Source: Ischnura elegans (lineage: Eukaryota; Arthropoda; Insecta; Odonata; Coenagrionidae). Taken from it: a DNA stretch of 64,000 bases. A model generated the notes under the pieces. The model had not been told where the DNA came from, did no database searches, and was given only the letters and a program-made list of their open reading frames with translations. Shown one piece after another: positions 33,845 through 45,101 of the stretch. The stretch covers positions 7,998,001 to 8,062,000 of the forward strand of contig NC_060252.1 of assembly GCF_921293095.1 (NCBI RefSeq), in the 5' to 3' direction. How positions within the stretch are numbered: the stretch's first letter is position 1; each line of letters opens with the position of its first letter. The translations under genes were made by a program, and so were the position numbers.

Positions 33845-33849
33845 TATAG

Positions 33850-34300
33850 CTAAGATCCCTCCAGCGTAATTGACATGATTGCGAAACCTGATTTTTATAA
33901 TCCCGCCAGAAAATAAGGGACCAAGAGGGAAAAGGCCATAAGAAGGACGGACCTTCAATGCCACCACCCCTGAAGGACCAACAGACTCTCCCTCATTTAT
34001 ACCTTACGCAGCCGGAACATCGAAGACGAGAGCCTGAATAGTAAGCAAAAATGGCGAGGTCACCAGATGCAGGAGTTCGAATAAAAACTGATAATGATTC
34101 GAAAAGTTAGTTTAATAAATTCGGGGGGTTTACAGAAAATAAATGGCGCGACCTTAACGCTATCTACTGTCCTTCGACGGAACTAACAGCAACCCGCCAC
34201 TAGTTTATAAGAGCTTGGCGATTTTCATTTGCACAAAGAAATGGATGGGAGAATAAAATCCGAACATTCAAGCGTGATGGAGTGGAATTTTTCCATATTG
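33850..34300. other. Unassigned DNA
   Basis: No feature recognised. Confidence 0.35.
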
Positions 34301-34304
34301 AAAA

Positions 34305-34413
34305 AAATACTTGCAATTTTCCACGATTATAAAATCCTTGAAGATGATGAAGTATCTAACATTGAAACCCAGGTCGTATTAGATATTGTAATCGTGGAAA
34401 ATTACAAGTATTT
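34305..34413. repeat. 27-bp spaced hairpin
   Basis: The arm at 34305-34331 (core CAATTTTCCACGATTAT) is inverted at 34386-34413 (core ATCGTGGAAAATTAC) with two mismatches and a spacer of about 54 bases. It lies within a 70-codon open frame that is probably not a gene. It could be a tiny foldback element. Confidence 0.6.
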
Positions 34414-37400
34414 GTTTATTTCAAAACGGATCGGATAAAGAATGGTTGAAAAGCGATGAATAATAAGCAAACATGACGTAACAAAGGATGTAATCTTTTT
34501 TAAAAGGCCTATGGTGAATCTGCTATGGTAAAACAAGATTTTCGGAGTGGTAACAAAAATCGCAAATCTCCTTTTCTTAATTTATTGTTGTTTTTTGTGA
34601 GGCTGGAGTCCAAACATCCCCCGCCACACGCCTATTGAAACGTAGGAATTCGTTTTTACCCCGATCAATAAAGGACTTTGATAAATGCTACGCGGAATTC
34701 GGCAGTTAAATACCTCCGACGCGAACATATATCTTTCTTTTTTATTAACGCCTGGTTTCCTAACGACCCCGGCCACACAGCCATTGACTCTGCCAGCGGG
34801 GAAGGCAATACGAAAATGTAGGCTATCCACCCACTACAACACAAACACCATAGAATCGATAAGCAATCGAAAACGCAGAGGTTCGATCGTTGCAACTAAA
34901 GCGATTTACTCAGAGGTTAGCGACAGAAATTATCAACAGTTGATCTCGTTGCCACGGCTTCAGAGCGAGGCATGGCGTAAAGTTACGAATCAAATGAAGA
35001 TCGTCTATGGACAGGGAAGATACGATAGGTACTTGAGCAATCGACCTGGCCCTCAGCGATGTTCCCACCAGCCAACACATTATGCCAACCATCCTTGTAT
35101 CCTCATCACCGCTAAATAACGCCTTTCAGATTGACAGAATCGATTTAAGATGCCGATAAACCTAGAATGAATAAGGATCTACGTAGCGAGAGCGACGCGG
35201 CAAGAGTTGCGAAGAGATTGCGTTTAATTCTTCCGCGATAACCTACACTGCAGAACTCGAAGGTCAAACTTCCTCCCGTAGTTTTACGCAGGGTTGAGGT
35301 TCCACAAGAAACGGTATTTACTATTGTGGATAATTTGCATGCGTTCTTGGACATGAAGTAACAGAGTTTACAATACATGCCTCCTCCGCACAATAACACG
35401 AAAATTAGGTTAGAAACAGTAATCCCGTGAAGATGATGGCTGTTGAAAATTAAAAGCCGTTATTTAACCGAAAAAATCCATCTCTCAGCAGTTTCATTTA
35501 AAGCCTATTTCATATTATAGTATGAAATTGCACGTCGATGGTCAATCTAGGTTCACAGCTCGAAGCATCGAACGCCATGATTGGCTACGAAAACAACAAC
35601 AGTCAACCTATGAACACGGTAAACATAAATAACAAGCCTAAAAATTAAACAACTATTCATTATCCAAATTGTATAAACTTGCACGATACTTTCCTGAATT
35701 AATAGAGCAATAGAATGACAACAAAAACAAGAAGTCATAATAACAATCATAATGCAGGAATATACCGATTATGAGGTCAACCAACGAGTGCAATACTATT
35801 TTGCAAGTACCAAGGAACCAAAAGACTGACTCACACATTTTACAAGAATGGTGGCCTACAACTCAATTCATCAACATCCAAATACAAGCAGGAAAATAAA
35901 GACTCTCATAATAAGAAACAACAAACACTTTTCGTTACTTTTGAGAAATATATAAATAGTTAACGGTGTCAAATATGTTTTCACACTTCAAATTCGCTAT
36001 GCACGGACGGTAAGAATAGTCGCTATCTGCATATACTTCTCACAGAGTAAGAAGACAAGGCAATGTGGTTCGTGAGAAGACGATTTCAATGAAAACATAT
36101 TGAATGCATTACAATTTAAGAGCGCATAGCATCGGCTAATTTGGTTATAATGTGAATAAAAATGTCCTATATCAAAATATCATATTGACAACGACTGACG
36201 TTACCAATAGAAGCGACACCCATTTCACCTTCATGCACGAGAATGAATTAACCACATACCTGCAATATCTTCATTCCCCAAATAATAGGACATCTACAGG
36301 GAATTTTCGGCAGTTATCAAAATGGCGGTAAAAATACTCAATGCCATTCATCGGTAATTTTGAATGCAAGCTTAACAAGTAATTTCGAAATCGCGTTGTT
36401 ATGCGAGGTTTATATGTCAAATTCTACGGACCAGCCTATTTTAACACTCAAGAAAACCTTTTTTCAAAATAATGCGGATGCTATATTTCTCAATACCAAG
36501 CGTCCAATTTTCACGTCCACGATTGTGATGTGCACAGAAAGAATAACTAGGTTTAGCTTATGTGTGCCTTTAAAATATTTTAAAATCTGATCAGAAACCA
36601 AATTAATCCAAATATATTACCTTATGTAACAAAGAATTTACTGAGAGAAGTCGGTATGAGTGATTTAATGATAATATTCATGATCCATGATCCGTTCGTG
36701 AATGCACGAGAGGTTGAGTCACAACTGTGAACGGCTCTCGAGAACCGATACATGAAACTCGTTCACCAGTCACGGCTTCTCTTATTTTCAGGATGTCACC
36801 GTAGGAGCCGCCACTTGCTGGATCCAATGCCACGGAGTTCTCAAATCTACCAGGAGATGACGCTTTCGTCGAACTTCATTTGAAAATATTTGTACGGAGG
36901 GAAATCAACGCGAATAAAGTAACGATTATGAAAAGGAAGTAAAATGTATTAAATATTCAAATTGTATAAGGATAAATAAATTATTCATGGAATTTATATT
37001 ATTTGGATTTATTTGGAAACCATTAAAAAAATCATTGTATCATGCATGCCATGAAGATCAAACCGTCAAGTTGCACAGATAAATTCCCATATCTACACTT
37101 ATTGTCCAAGGAGTCGTATAAAGCAAAATTAAAAAAAGCTTTTATCATAACTAATATTTTGAATGATTTGAAATTCTCAGTGCTTAGAGTGAAGACGTGT
37201 CGCAGGCGTGGTTTAAAATTATGTCGAGAATTCAAATTATTCAAGAAATACGTGGAATATATAAAATAGAGGCACTGTGCAGTGAGCTGTAATAATTCAA
37301 GATTTATTTTTGACCGCGACCTATGCAACAGCTAAAGAATGACATGGAATTTAATGAAAAATTGGATTGATTGTTTGATATTGCCGCGGTAAATGCTCTG

Positions 37401-38943
37401 GAAGTTATTCAAAATGATGCGGATAAAGAACTATTGAAAATACAGAGGCAACCAGGATACCTACCTGCTTCAAAAGATACCTACTAAGTTAGCACTTAAA
37501 GAGTTTTCAAAATATTTTTATTTCTGAAAAACTTCCTTACAATTATTACTTTCAAGTTTCTGCTAGCACCAAAAAACTAATCTCCCACATCATAGACAAA
37601 TGCACATTATATGAATTGCATTGTAAACTGGCTGATTGGGGTGGACTTGGTTTACCGGGACAGCTATAACGCGCCTTTGGCTTGCCAAATAATGAGATCC
37701 TTATCTAGCACTTAATAGAAAGTAAGGAGTAAGAGAAGTCGGCGCATCGAGTGGAGAGGAAGAGAAGATATGACGAGTAGATAGAAGAGAAGATAGATGG
37801 GTAGGAAAATCCTAATTACACCCCAAATTGCCCTGATCTTTGATGACTTGGGCATTAGCGCGAGAGGAGCGGCAACGGTTCTTGTTGCTACTATGTTGTG
37901 GTAACAGGGGTTACTGTCTTCTAAAGGAAATACATATTTACTAATTCGTTGAATCAAGTAAGTAGATATTATTTTGCATATTACGTCATTAAATGGTTCA
38001 ATAAATCTCATGGCCGATTGATGAATTAAAAACAACATTAAAGATTCCACAACTCACCGGATCTGCCAGTGGCCGGGCCACTGCTGAGATTGTTCACGAC
38101 TGCGTTGAAGAGTAGAGATTAGCGAACATAATAAAGCATTTTCAATTGATTCGACAAGCGTAAATAGAGTTAACTAACTACTTTCATATCTTAGGTTCTC
38201 AGTCAATCATATTTTTTTGGATTCTTAACATGAGAAGTTCTTTTTTTATCATTAATTAGGTTCGAAGAACAGTGATGTAGTTATTTTAAAGGATATACTA
38301 CAGCAAACACTCGGTATGAAAAACGCCAACATAGTATTCGACTCCTCCTTTCTTAAGCCGACTTTCGCTAGGGAAGGCGCGAGGGGCGTAAGGCAATGAT
38401 GGTCGCTGACTGAATGCGGCTCGCGAGCGACCAGCTCGCCGTCAGGGATGTGACGCGCTGCTATAGCTCGCGGAAAAGTATTGTATTCCTGGAAAACTGT
38501 TGAGCGTACGTTAAAATGAAGCGAATTTTGGTTTTAAAGGGCTGTAAAATCGTGCGTTACCCCTGAAAATGATGTTACTTCAAAAAATCGGGAAAATTTA
38601 ATGTTATTGCATTTATGCTCTTTGAGCGACCTCTAAATGTTAAACAATTGAGCTGAAATTTTTAGGATATCCATTCTGCACCCAGTAGCATATTTTAAGA
38701 GGTAGAAATCAAAAATCCGAGAAAAAATAAAAAATAAGCAACACCCTAGCAAGCAAGGCTGTCGCCGCGACAGCCTTGTACAAACTGTCCGCATGGAGTT
38801 GTATACTATTTCGAAAATATTCCCTTGACCAACTGCCCGCGAAATGATAAGAGGGATATTTTTTTATACATGTTTTCCCTGTGAATAACGCATGAATGAA
38901 CATGCTGCGGCATTCAATAGTCTCCCAAATAACTACATACACA
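34414..38943. other. Unassigned DNA
   Basis: Mostly AT-rich. A 144-codon frame at 34685-35119 and a 112-codon minus-strand frame at 37712-38050 lack any motif I recognise. A GC-richer stretch at 38330-38480 and an 11-bp-arm hairpin at about 38754-38778 (AAGGCTGTCG with its inverse) have no assigned role. Confidence 0.35.
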
Positions 38944-39175
38944 CAGGGGCGCTAACTCCAACTAATTCGTTATGGGTGTGATGAAAAAATGTGTCAGGCT
39001 TGTTGATTTTCCTAGGAGTGTCCAGATATCGAGATTCGAGTTATCAGGGTTCTAATGTTGATCATATGACTCTTCTAAAATGCTTAAAAAAACTTAAAAC
39101 TCACTGCTTATAAAATTTCCCGGGTCAAGATCCCCGGTTTGGGCCCCCCAATATTTTGTGTAAGTCGGCATCCCT
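38944..39175 (+). mobile_element. hAT-type MITE (family C), copy 4
   Basis: It begins CAGGGGCGCTAACTCC and ends AAGTCGGCATCCCTG. Possible duplications are CATACACA (38936-38943) and CATGCAAA (39176-39183), six of eight, so this insertion is older or damaged. It abuts the C-terminal side of the piggyBac fossil. Confidence 0.75.
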
Positions 39176-39179
39176 GCAT

Positions 39180-39580
39180 GCAAACACAACTTACTATATC
39201 TTTATCTTTCCATCACGTACGAATCCAATGACAGGGCCTTGAGATCCACCCCTCCCATGAATTTATTGTAATATAACACACAAATAGACTTCCGAGTCTC
39301 TTTTTCTCCTTTCAATTTCTCCCATTTCGTCATTGTGGAATGCGGAGATCACGAATAAAACTTTTTTCCCTCCATTTGAGAACAAAAACAGGCCCAGAAT
39401 GTCGCCCACATATTTCGTCCCTTTGCGCGTTCATCTCCTTCGCGTATTTTGGACATCCTTTCGTTTCAACCTCAACGTCACAAGGCATTCAGTCTTGTGT
39501 TTGCTTTTCAGTAGTCTTGCAAGAGCTGGAGAACTATAAAAATTGTCTATTCAAACACAGCGTCCTTGAGGTAGCAGTGT
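39180..39580 (-). pseudogene. piggyBac-family transposase fossil, C-terminal part
   Basis: Minus-strand translation in shifting frames gives IDNFYSSPALARLLKSK near 39515-39555 (second catalytic Asp region) and SGPVFVLKWREKSFIRD near 39365-39415. CVLYYNKFMGGVD near 39253-39285, the conserved YNxxMGGVD signature, follows. These are in piggyBac order but split by at least two frameshifts and stops. Upstream (39585-39821) a Ser/Asp-rich minus-strand frame (GSDESVSSASDGEN) could be the acidic N-terminus, in which case most of the catalytic core has been deleted. It is not an intact gene. It is a different copy from 270-1050. Confidence 0.75.
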
Positions 39581-39584
39581 TTTA

Positions 39585-39821
39585 TTAGTCAATTTCAGCG
39601 CAGTGCGTCAATTTCAGTGTGCTCGTTGATATATTTTCTCCATCACTTGCCGAACTTACACTTTCGTCTGAACCACTTGCTAGTAATACCTTCACGCTTA
39701 GGACTAACGAGGCGAACCAAACACACTTGGGGCTCGAGGTGATGACACACAAGGGAATATCAGAGGGAGGACTGAGAGTTAATAAAGAAGATGTCTCATC
39801 TCGTGCTAAAGGAGTTGACAC
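39585..39821 (-). pseudogene. Possible acidic N-terminus of the piggyBac fossil
   Basis: A 78-codon minus-strand frame is rich in Ser, Asp and Glu near its end and lies directly upstream of the catalytic fragment. piggyBac transposases usually start with such an acidic stretch, but there is no conserved motif here, so this is inference from position and composition. Confidence 0.35.
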
Positions 39822-39829
39822 TTCTTGAC

Positions 39830-40640
39830 GTCTAACAAGCAGAGTAGGCAGCAGTTTTCAAGATGGTGCAGTTGAAGGAAGTCGTTCATTTTTAACACCT
39901 AATTCATCAGCTCGCAAGTTTAAAACGGAATGTCATCGATAAAAAAACTTGCAGACAATTAATCACAAAGAATACTTCATTGAAAAGAATAAAAATTCCT
40001 TTAAAAAAAACAGAGTAATGTGGCTACAGAACTCACTCTCATACATTTAGAATATGAATTTTGATGTCAAAATTGATGACAATATATTTTGCTGAATCCA
40101 TCTATGAAAGTTCTTTCATCACAATATTTTGTGTGCCTGCAAATATAAACCATTTCTTTTAATAATACGTTCAATAAATTACATTCTGCACCTAACATTT
40201 CGGAGAAATTATCATTTTAACTAAATATTATTTTTTAATACAAGACCTGCTTTTGTATTTATTGCACCTGTCGTCTTTTAAGCCTTAAAAATGGAATATA
40301 TTTTAAGATTTCATATTTATGAAATTAAAAAAGAGGCAAATAAAACAAAAAACACAATACAAATAATATGGAATATGGATCAGATTTTTATTGCGCCTAT
40401 CGTCATCTCTGCTACCAGTATTGTCTCCAAACAATTAACATAAAAGTTTTAAATAACCATAAAATTGGGCGATTTGGTCTCAAATTATGGGTTTTATTAA
40501 TACTTGTATAAAATATGATCAGAAAGGCCTTAAATCCTATTATCATACCACTAATATATTTTCCCGTGGAAAAGATGTAGTGCAACGCTGTTAGTCACTT
40601 TTTAAAAATCTTCCTTTATTTCCCTTATTTAAGTATTTAG
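39830..40640. other. Unassigned AT-rich DNA
   Basis: No gene or repeat recognised. Confidence 0.35.
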
Positions 40641-40779
40641 CATTTTTTTAATGGTGGTACAATTTCACCTCGACCTGGTTGGTCCCCGATTCCTCTCACC
40701 CTTATATACGATCACCTGGGGTTTCATGGATGCGTAGGAATTACCCTGATACTTAAGTTTTTTCTCATGCCTTTGCCGA

Positions 40780-40990
40780 ATATGGATGACTACATGGAGG
40801 TAAAAGTGTAGTTAAAACTACCGCACTGGCCCTGGTTCAAACCCTCTAGGGTAAAATGACTTGAATCATGGTTAAAATTACCAGATTCCAATCTCTCGTT
40901 GCCAGACCAAGTTCTGTACTATGATCCAGTATTTGGGGGCTTCATGGCTGCCTATACCAGCCAACGGCACTGCTCCCACGACTTAATTAT
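40780..40990 (+). repeat. Possible SINE-like repeat
   Basis: CCTGGTTCAAACCCTCTAGG at about 40838-40857 resembles a tRNA B box and T arm, with a weak A-box-like GGAGGTAAAAGTG upstream. Only one copy is present in the window, so this is tentative. Confidence 0.35.
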
Positions 40991-40999
40991 CCGTACATT

Positions 41000-42000
41000 T
41001 ATTCATGAAAAAATCAATTACTAGAAAGTATAGTAAATCTAGCCAGAGTGATATCTACTACTACACCGTGTACTAATTTTCACCGTGAATCTAGTTGGTT
41101 AATATTTCACTACATTGTGTTCACTACACCACAATAAATATAACCTGGGTCCTAATTATTCTAAATGTCAATTGTTCCGTATGTTTAACTAAAGACTCCA
41201 GTTGAATTTCATCGGATTTACCATTACGAAGTGGTTTAGTGCCTACAATAGGCAGTGTCACTTCGGTAAATCTTTTGAACGAATGTTTACACATGGTTGC
41301 TACGAATAATTTATATTCTGGAAATAGACGAAAAATGGATAAATTTGTCACAAAAACCACAATCATCGGATGGAAGCGAATTGTACTAAAATACTTAAAG
41401 TGAGTAATCACTCGCAGAAATTCTTCTTTCGCTCAATGATACAAATTTCCAACCAATTACTTGAGAGTAAGCAGCTTAAATATAGGTAAAACAGCGCGAC
41501 AGGGTCAAAATATGTGCGATTGATGGAATATTGCATAGAAGTTGGAAGATTAACATTCCTGGGATGGAGAAAAATGAACAAAATTTTTTTCTCACAAATA
41601 AGCTGAGCTGGTTTGTGCTACGTATTGATGAGTGATTCAGATTTAGGTTAGACAGGACACCTTCTATTATATCAAATATGAATAATTCTACTGATTTTCT
41701 CTAAATTTTGAGCGTGTGATATTATTTTGCCACCTGCAAATTCTGCCGTGGGTACCCCGTCAATATTTTAATTTGTTTTTCTAATCTTATCCCAAATAGA
41801 AAAAACTGCTCCCCTAAAATTCGATCGAATTTGGCATTTTCATCCATGGTAGCGAAACAGTCCCCTTTCCTGACGGGAGAAAAAATGGGAGGCACATAAC
41901 AATGGACAGCAATTCTGGTTGACGACGCGAAAATAAACAAATAGGTGAGTGATGTAATAGAAATAGTGGCGATCGGGCATACGCGTCGTTGCTCCCGATT
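41000..42000. other. Unassigned DNA
   Basis: AT-rich with short open frames on the minus strand (41124-41411, 41722-41940) and no recognised motif. Confidence 0.35.
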
Positions 42001-43639
42001 TTGTCCTGAATACTTATATCAACTGCATTTCCAATTTGTGTGTAGATAATTAGTCCAGGAAATGAAGCATTTTGGCTTGCAATTTTTTCAAACTGAATTG
42101 ATTTTCCTGAAATTTTCACAATAAGTAGGGAATATACCAAGAATCAAAATCTATATCATGCCGACGGGCGCTTTTACCCTGGGGGTGGTTTCCACCCCAT
42201 CTCGGGGGTGGAAAATTTTAATTATATTTTGACCACAGGAATCGATAGGAAAGTAAATCCTAAGAATAAAATGTTCTATCCATTTTTCGTGTCAAATTAA
42301 TATTTTTCGAGTTATTTGCGATTGAAAGTAAAAGTTTTTTGACGAAAAAATCGATGATTTCAAACGGTTATAGGCAAATAACTTGAAAAGTATTAATTTT
42401 ATTAGGAAATTGCCAGTTACACAACTGTAGCTTGTAAGAAATTAAATAAAAATCTTATTTTGTACTTCCTTTACGACCAATTCTGACCGAACTAAAACTT
42501 GTTGATGGTTATCTTGTGTTTGTCATACGCTAAATTTGAAATATTCAATACCAAATAGCGGGAAAACTGTATTTTTTAGGAAAACTGTATTTTTTAGGAA
42601 AACTTATGCAATCTATTTAAAAGTATTTAAAGAAAACCTTCTTTAAATGAGAAAAAAAAATTTTTATCGTGAAATTTGAGCGAGTTTTGATTAAAAATTA
42701 GATCAGTCCCTACTTTTTTCTACGAAAAAATCAGTGAAAACAACTCCTTATTACCACACTAGTCAAAATTGATCAATTCCCTCCAGAGTTTATCTTTATT
42801 TAAGTATTGTTAATTGATTCTAGAAGTTTGTTAAATTTAAAATTCTAAATTTTGAAAAAATTCGAGGTAAGAGTGAAAAGCCATTTTCTACAATTTCGTT
42901 AAAAATGTTCTTTTTGTCAAAATAACTTCAAAAAAACTGGAGATATTAAAAAAATGCTAGAGTAATAAATTGTAGTTTCTTTGTTTTCAAATATTTTTGT
43001 GTGTTTTAATTTTCTGTACAAGAAATATTTGGTGAGATATTGATAATTAAAACATCTATTTACAAGGGAGCTCCACCTTATTTAAACCCTTAAATCCCTC
43101 CCCTTTCAAAATTAAGGGCTCGAAAAAAACTTTAATTCACATGACCTCGTAGTCAGTAAAAACCCAACAAAATAGTATTTAAATGAACTTTCTTTCATCA
43201 AAAATAAAGGAGCTATGTTTGAAATACCAATCAAATTTATTTTCGAAAAATTCGAAATCCACAATTCAGAGCATAACATTCCTCATAACCAGTATATACT
43301 TTGTGTGCTTTACGTTCGAAGCTAACGATACACTCAAATTTGCTACAAAATAAACACAAATACCCATAAGATGTATAAGTACATACACATATGTGAGTAT
43401 GTGTGCTGTCGCTCACATTGACCTGTGTGCAAGCATGTGGTGGGAAGACTGGAAGCCATACAGTCTCCGTTTCATGTAACGTCTACATAAATGTACATTT
43501 ATTTGTTTATGTTACCATGACGAAGTTTGTTCTGTTTATCCTATTGTTATATATTTTCTGTGCTGTGATCATCAGAGAATAAAGTGAATACATAATAAAA
43601 GTAGTAAGAAAGTGAATGAGAAGATACAATGTGATAAAT

Positions 43640-44245
43640 AATTTATATTTTTAGGGTAAATATTTTTTAACATTTACCCCCAATAAGGGCTGAAATATTC
43701 TAAAATTATTTTCAAAACATAAAAAAATTATACAAATAATTTAAACTACATTTTACCCGTATTTAGCTTTAAAATATAACTTTATAAGTTTTAGCTTTTA
43801 GGGGTAGTTTTCACCCCTAAAAAAAACTGCCCTTCGGTATAGTATAGATTTTGAAGAAGGGAGTATGATTAGTCTAATCCCAAATTTTTATGCAAATCGA
43901 TACGGTTTGAAAAAAAATTTTGAAGGGGGTATGATTAGTAAAATCACAATTTTTTATGCAAATCGATTCAGTGTGAAAATTCTTTTTTACAATTACCCAC
44001 ATTAAGGGTTGATTATTATGAGTTGAAACACCTTAAAGTTATTTTACAAACGTAAAAAAATAATTATACAAATAATTTAAACTACATTTTACCCGTATTT
44101 TGCTTTAAAATATAATTTTATAAGTTTTAGCTTTTAGGGGTAGTTTTCACCCCTAAAAAATAAAAAGCGCCCTTCGGCATAATATAGATTTTTAAGTAGG
44201 GGGTTTAATTAGTCCAATCCCAAATTTTTGCGCAAATCGATTCAG
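43640..44245 (+). repeat. ~300-bp tandem duplication
   Basis: Two units (about 43640-43925 and 43985-44245) share long blocks such as ATAATTTAAACTACATTTTA, GCTTTTAGGGGTAGTTTTC and GCAAATCGAT in the same order. Both include a G/C-tract hairpin AGGGGTAGTTTTCACCCCT. The second unit is interrupted by the element starting at 44246. Confidence 0.8.
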
Positions 44246-45058
44246 GGGCCGTATTCTGTATTTCGTCGGTGCCGCACCGGTCGGTTTCCCTTTCAAGCCC
44301 ACCGACTGGACATCAAACCGTACCGACAACGGATTCCGCACCGACGACGACACTTTCAGCGATTCTGTAAGGTCGTCGGTTTCAAACCAGTCGGTACGGT
44401 TCCCCTTCCTTCCCAAACAGGGAAAATCCGAATATATCCGAAGTTTGACGTGTCTCCACCAATGAAAGAAGGGTAAAAACAAGTGAAGACTCATTGGCAC
44501 AGTTTGTTGTCGTCATTCTCAATCTTTTTATTTGCGGAAATTACGACTTATTGCTAGATTAAGATAAACGATATTGGATAAGTTGTTGACAATGCTTATA
44601 TAATGTGTGGTAGTAATGCTGTACCTACAGAATCGAAGGAAACAATATTACAACATCACAATAAAGTTTGTATGTGATGGAGATTGTTGTTGCTGGAATG
44701 AATTATTGAAACTATCCTTGAGATCGTAGTTTCTTTTTTTAAATATTGGTTCCGTATAATGCTATTTATTCATGATTTGGTAATATAGTTGTCATTAAGT
44801 AAGTTCCGTATAAATGTTATCAACGGAATGTTATGCCATTGGCACCGTAGCAGACGAAAATAGCATACTATGGAACGTGAACGTAGGATTCAAATGCAAA
44901 TGTAATATTAGAGGAACAAGTTAGGAAATTGTTATAAAAATATGGAGCTGGGTGCAATTAAAAGAAGTGTAATGACCAGGATGTAAATAAATTGTGATTG
45001 GGTGAAATACATATGTATAAGTTGCGCATTCCAAGTGAGAGAAAATGATAATATTGCG

Positions 45059-45082
45059 AAAATTAATTGTTTGAGGCGTAAC
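45059..45082 (-). repeat. 24-bp inverted repeat flanking the minus Penelope copy, left
   Basis: These 24 bases (core TTGTTTGAGGCGTAAC) are the exact inverse of 46898-46921. They lie just outside the 3' end of the minus-strand Penelope copy, separated from it by about 19 bases. The partner lies at that copy's 5' junction, so the copy sits between the two arms. Confidence 0.85.
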
Positions 45083-45101
45083 TATGTGAAAGCGATTCAT
45101 A

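Noticed and set aside
33681-33869. Open frame with a peptide (GNESQSMPFVFFDEGNYP) recurring at 59555-59863 and in related form at 8125-8331
   Set aside because: The peptide recurs only because MITE-A copies share DNA. Frames differ in length and reading extent, so it is not a conserved protein.
34685-35119. 144-codon plus-strand frame
   Set aside because: No motif and no supporting exon structure.
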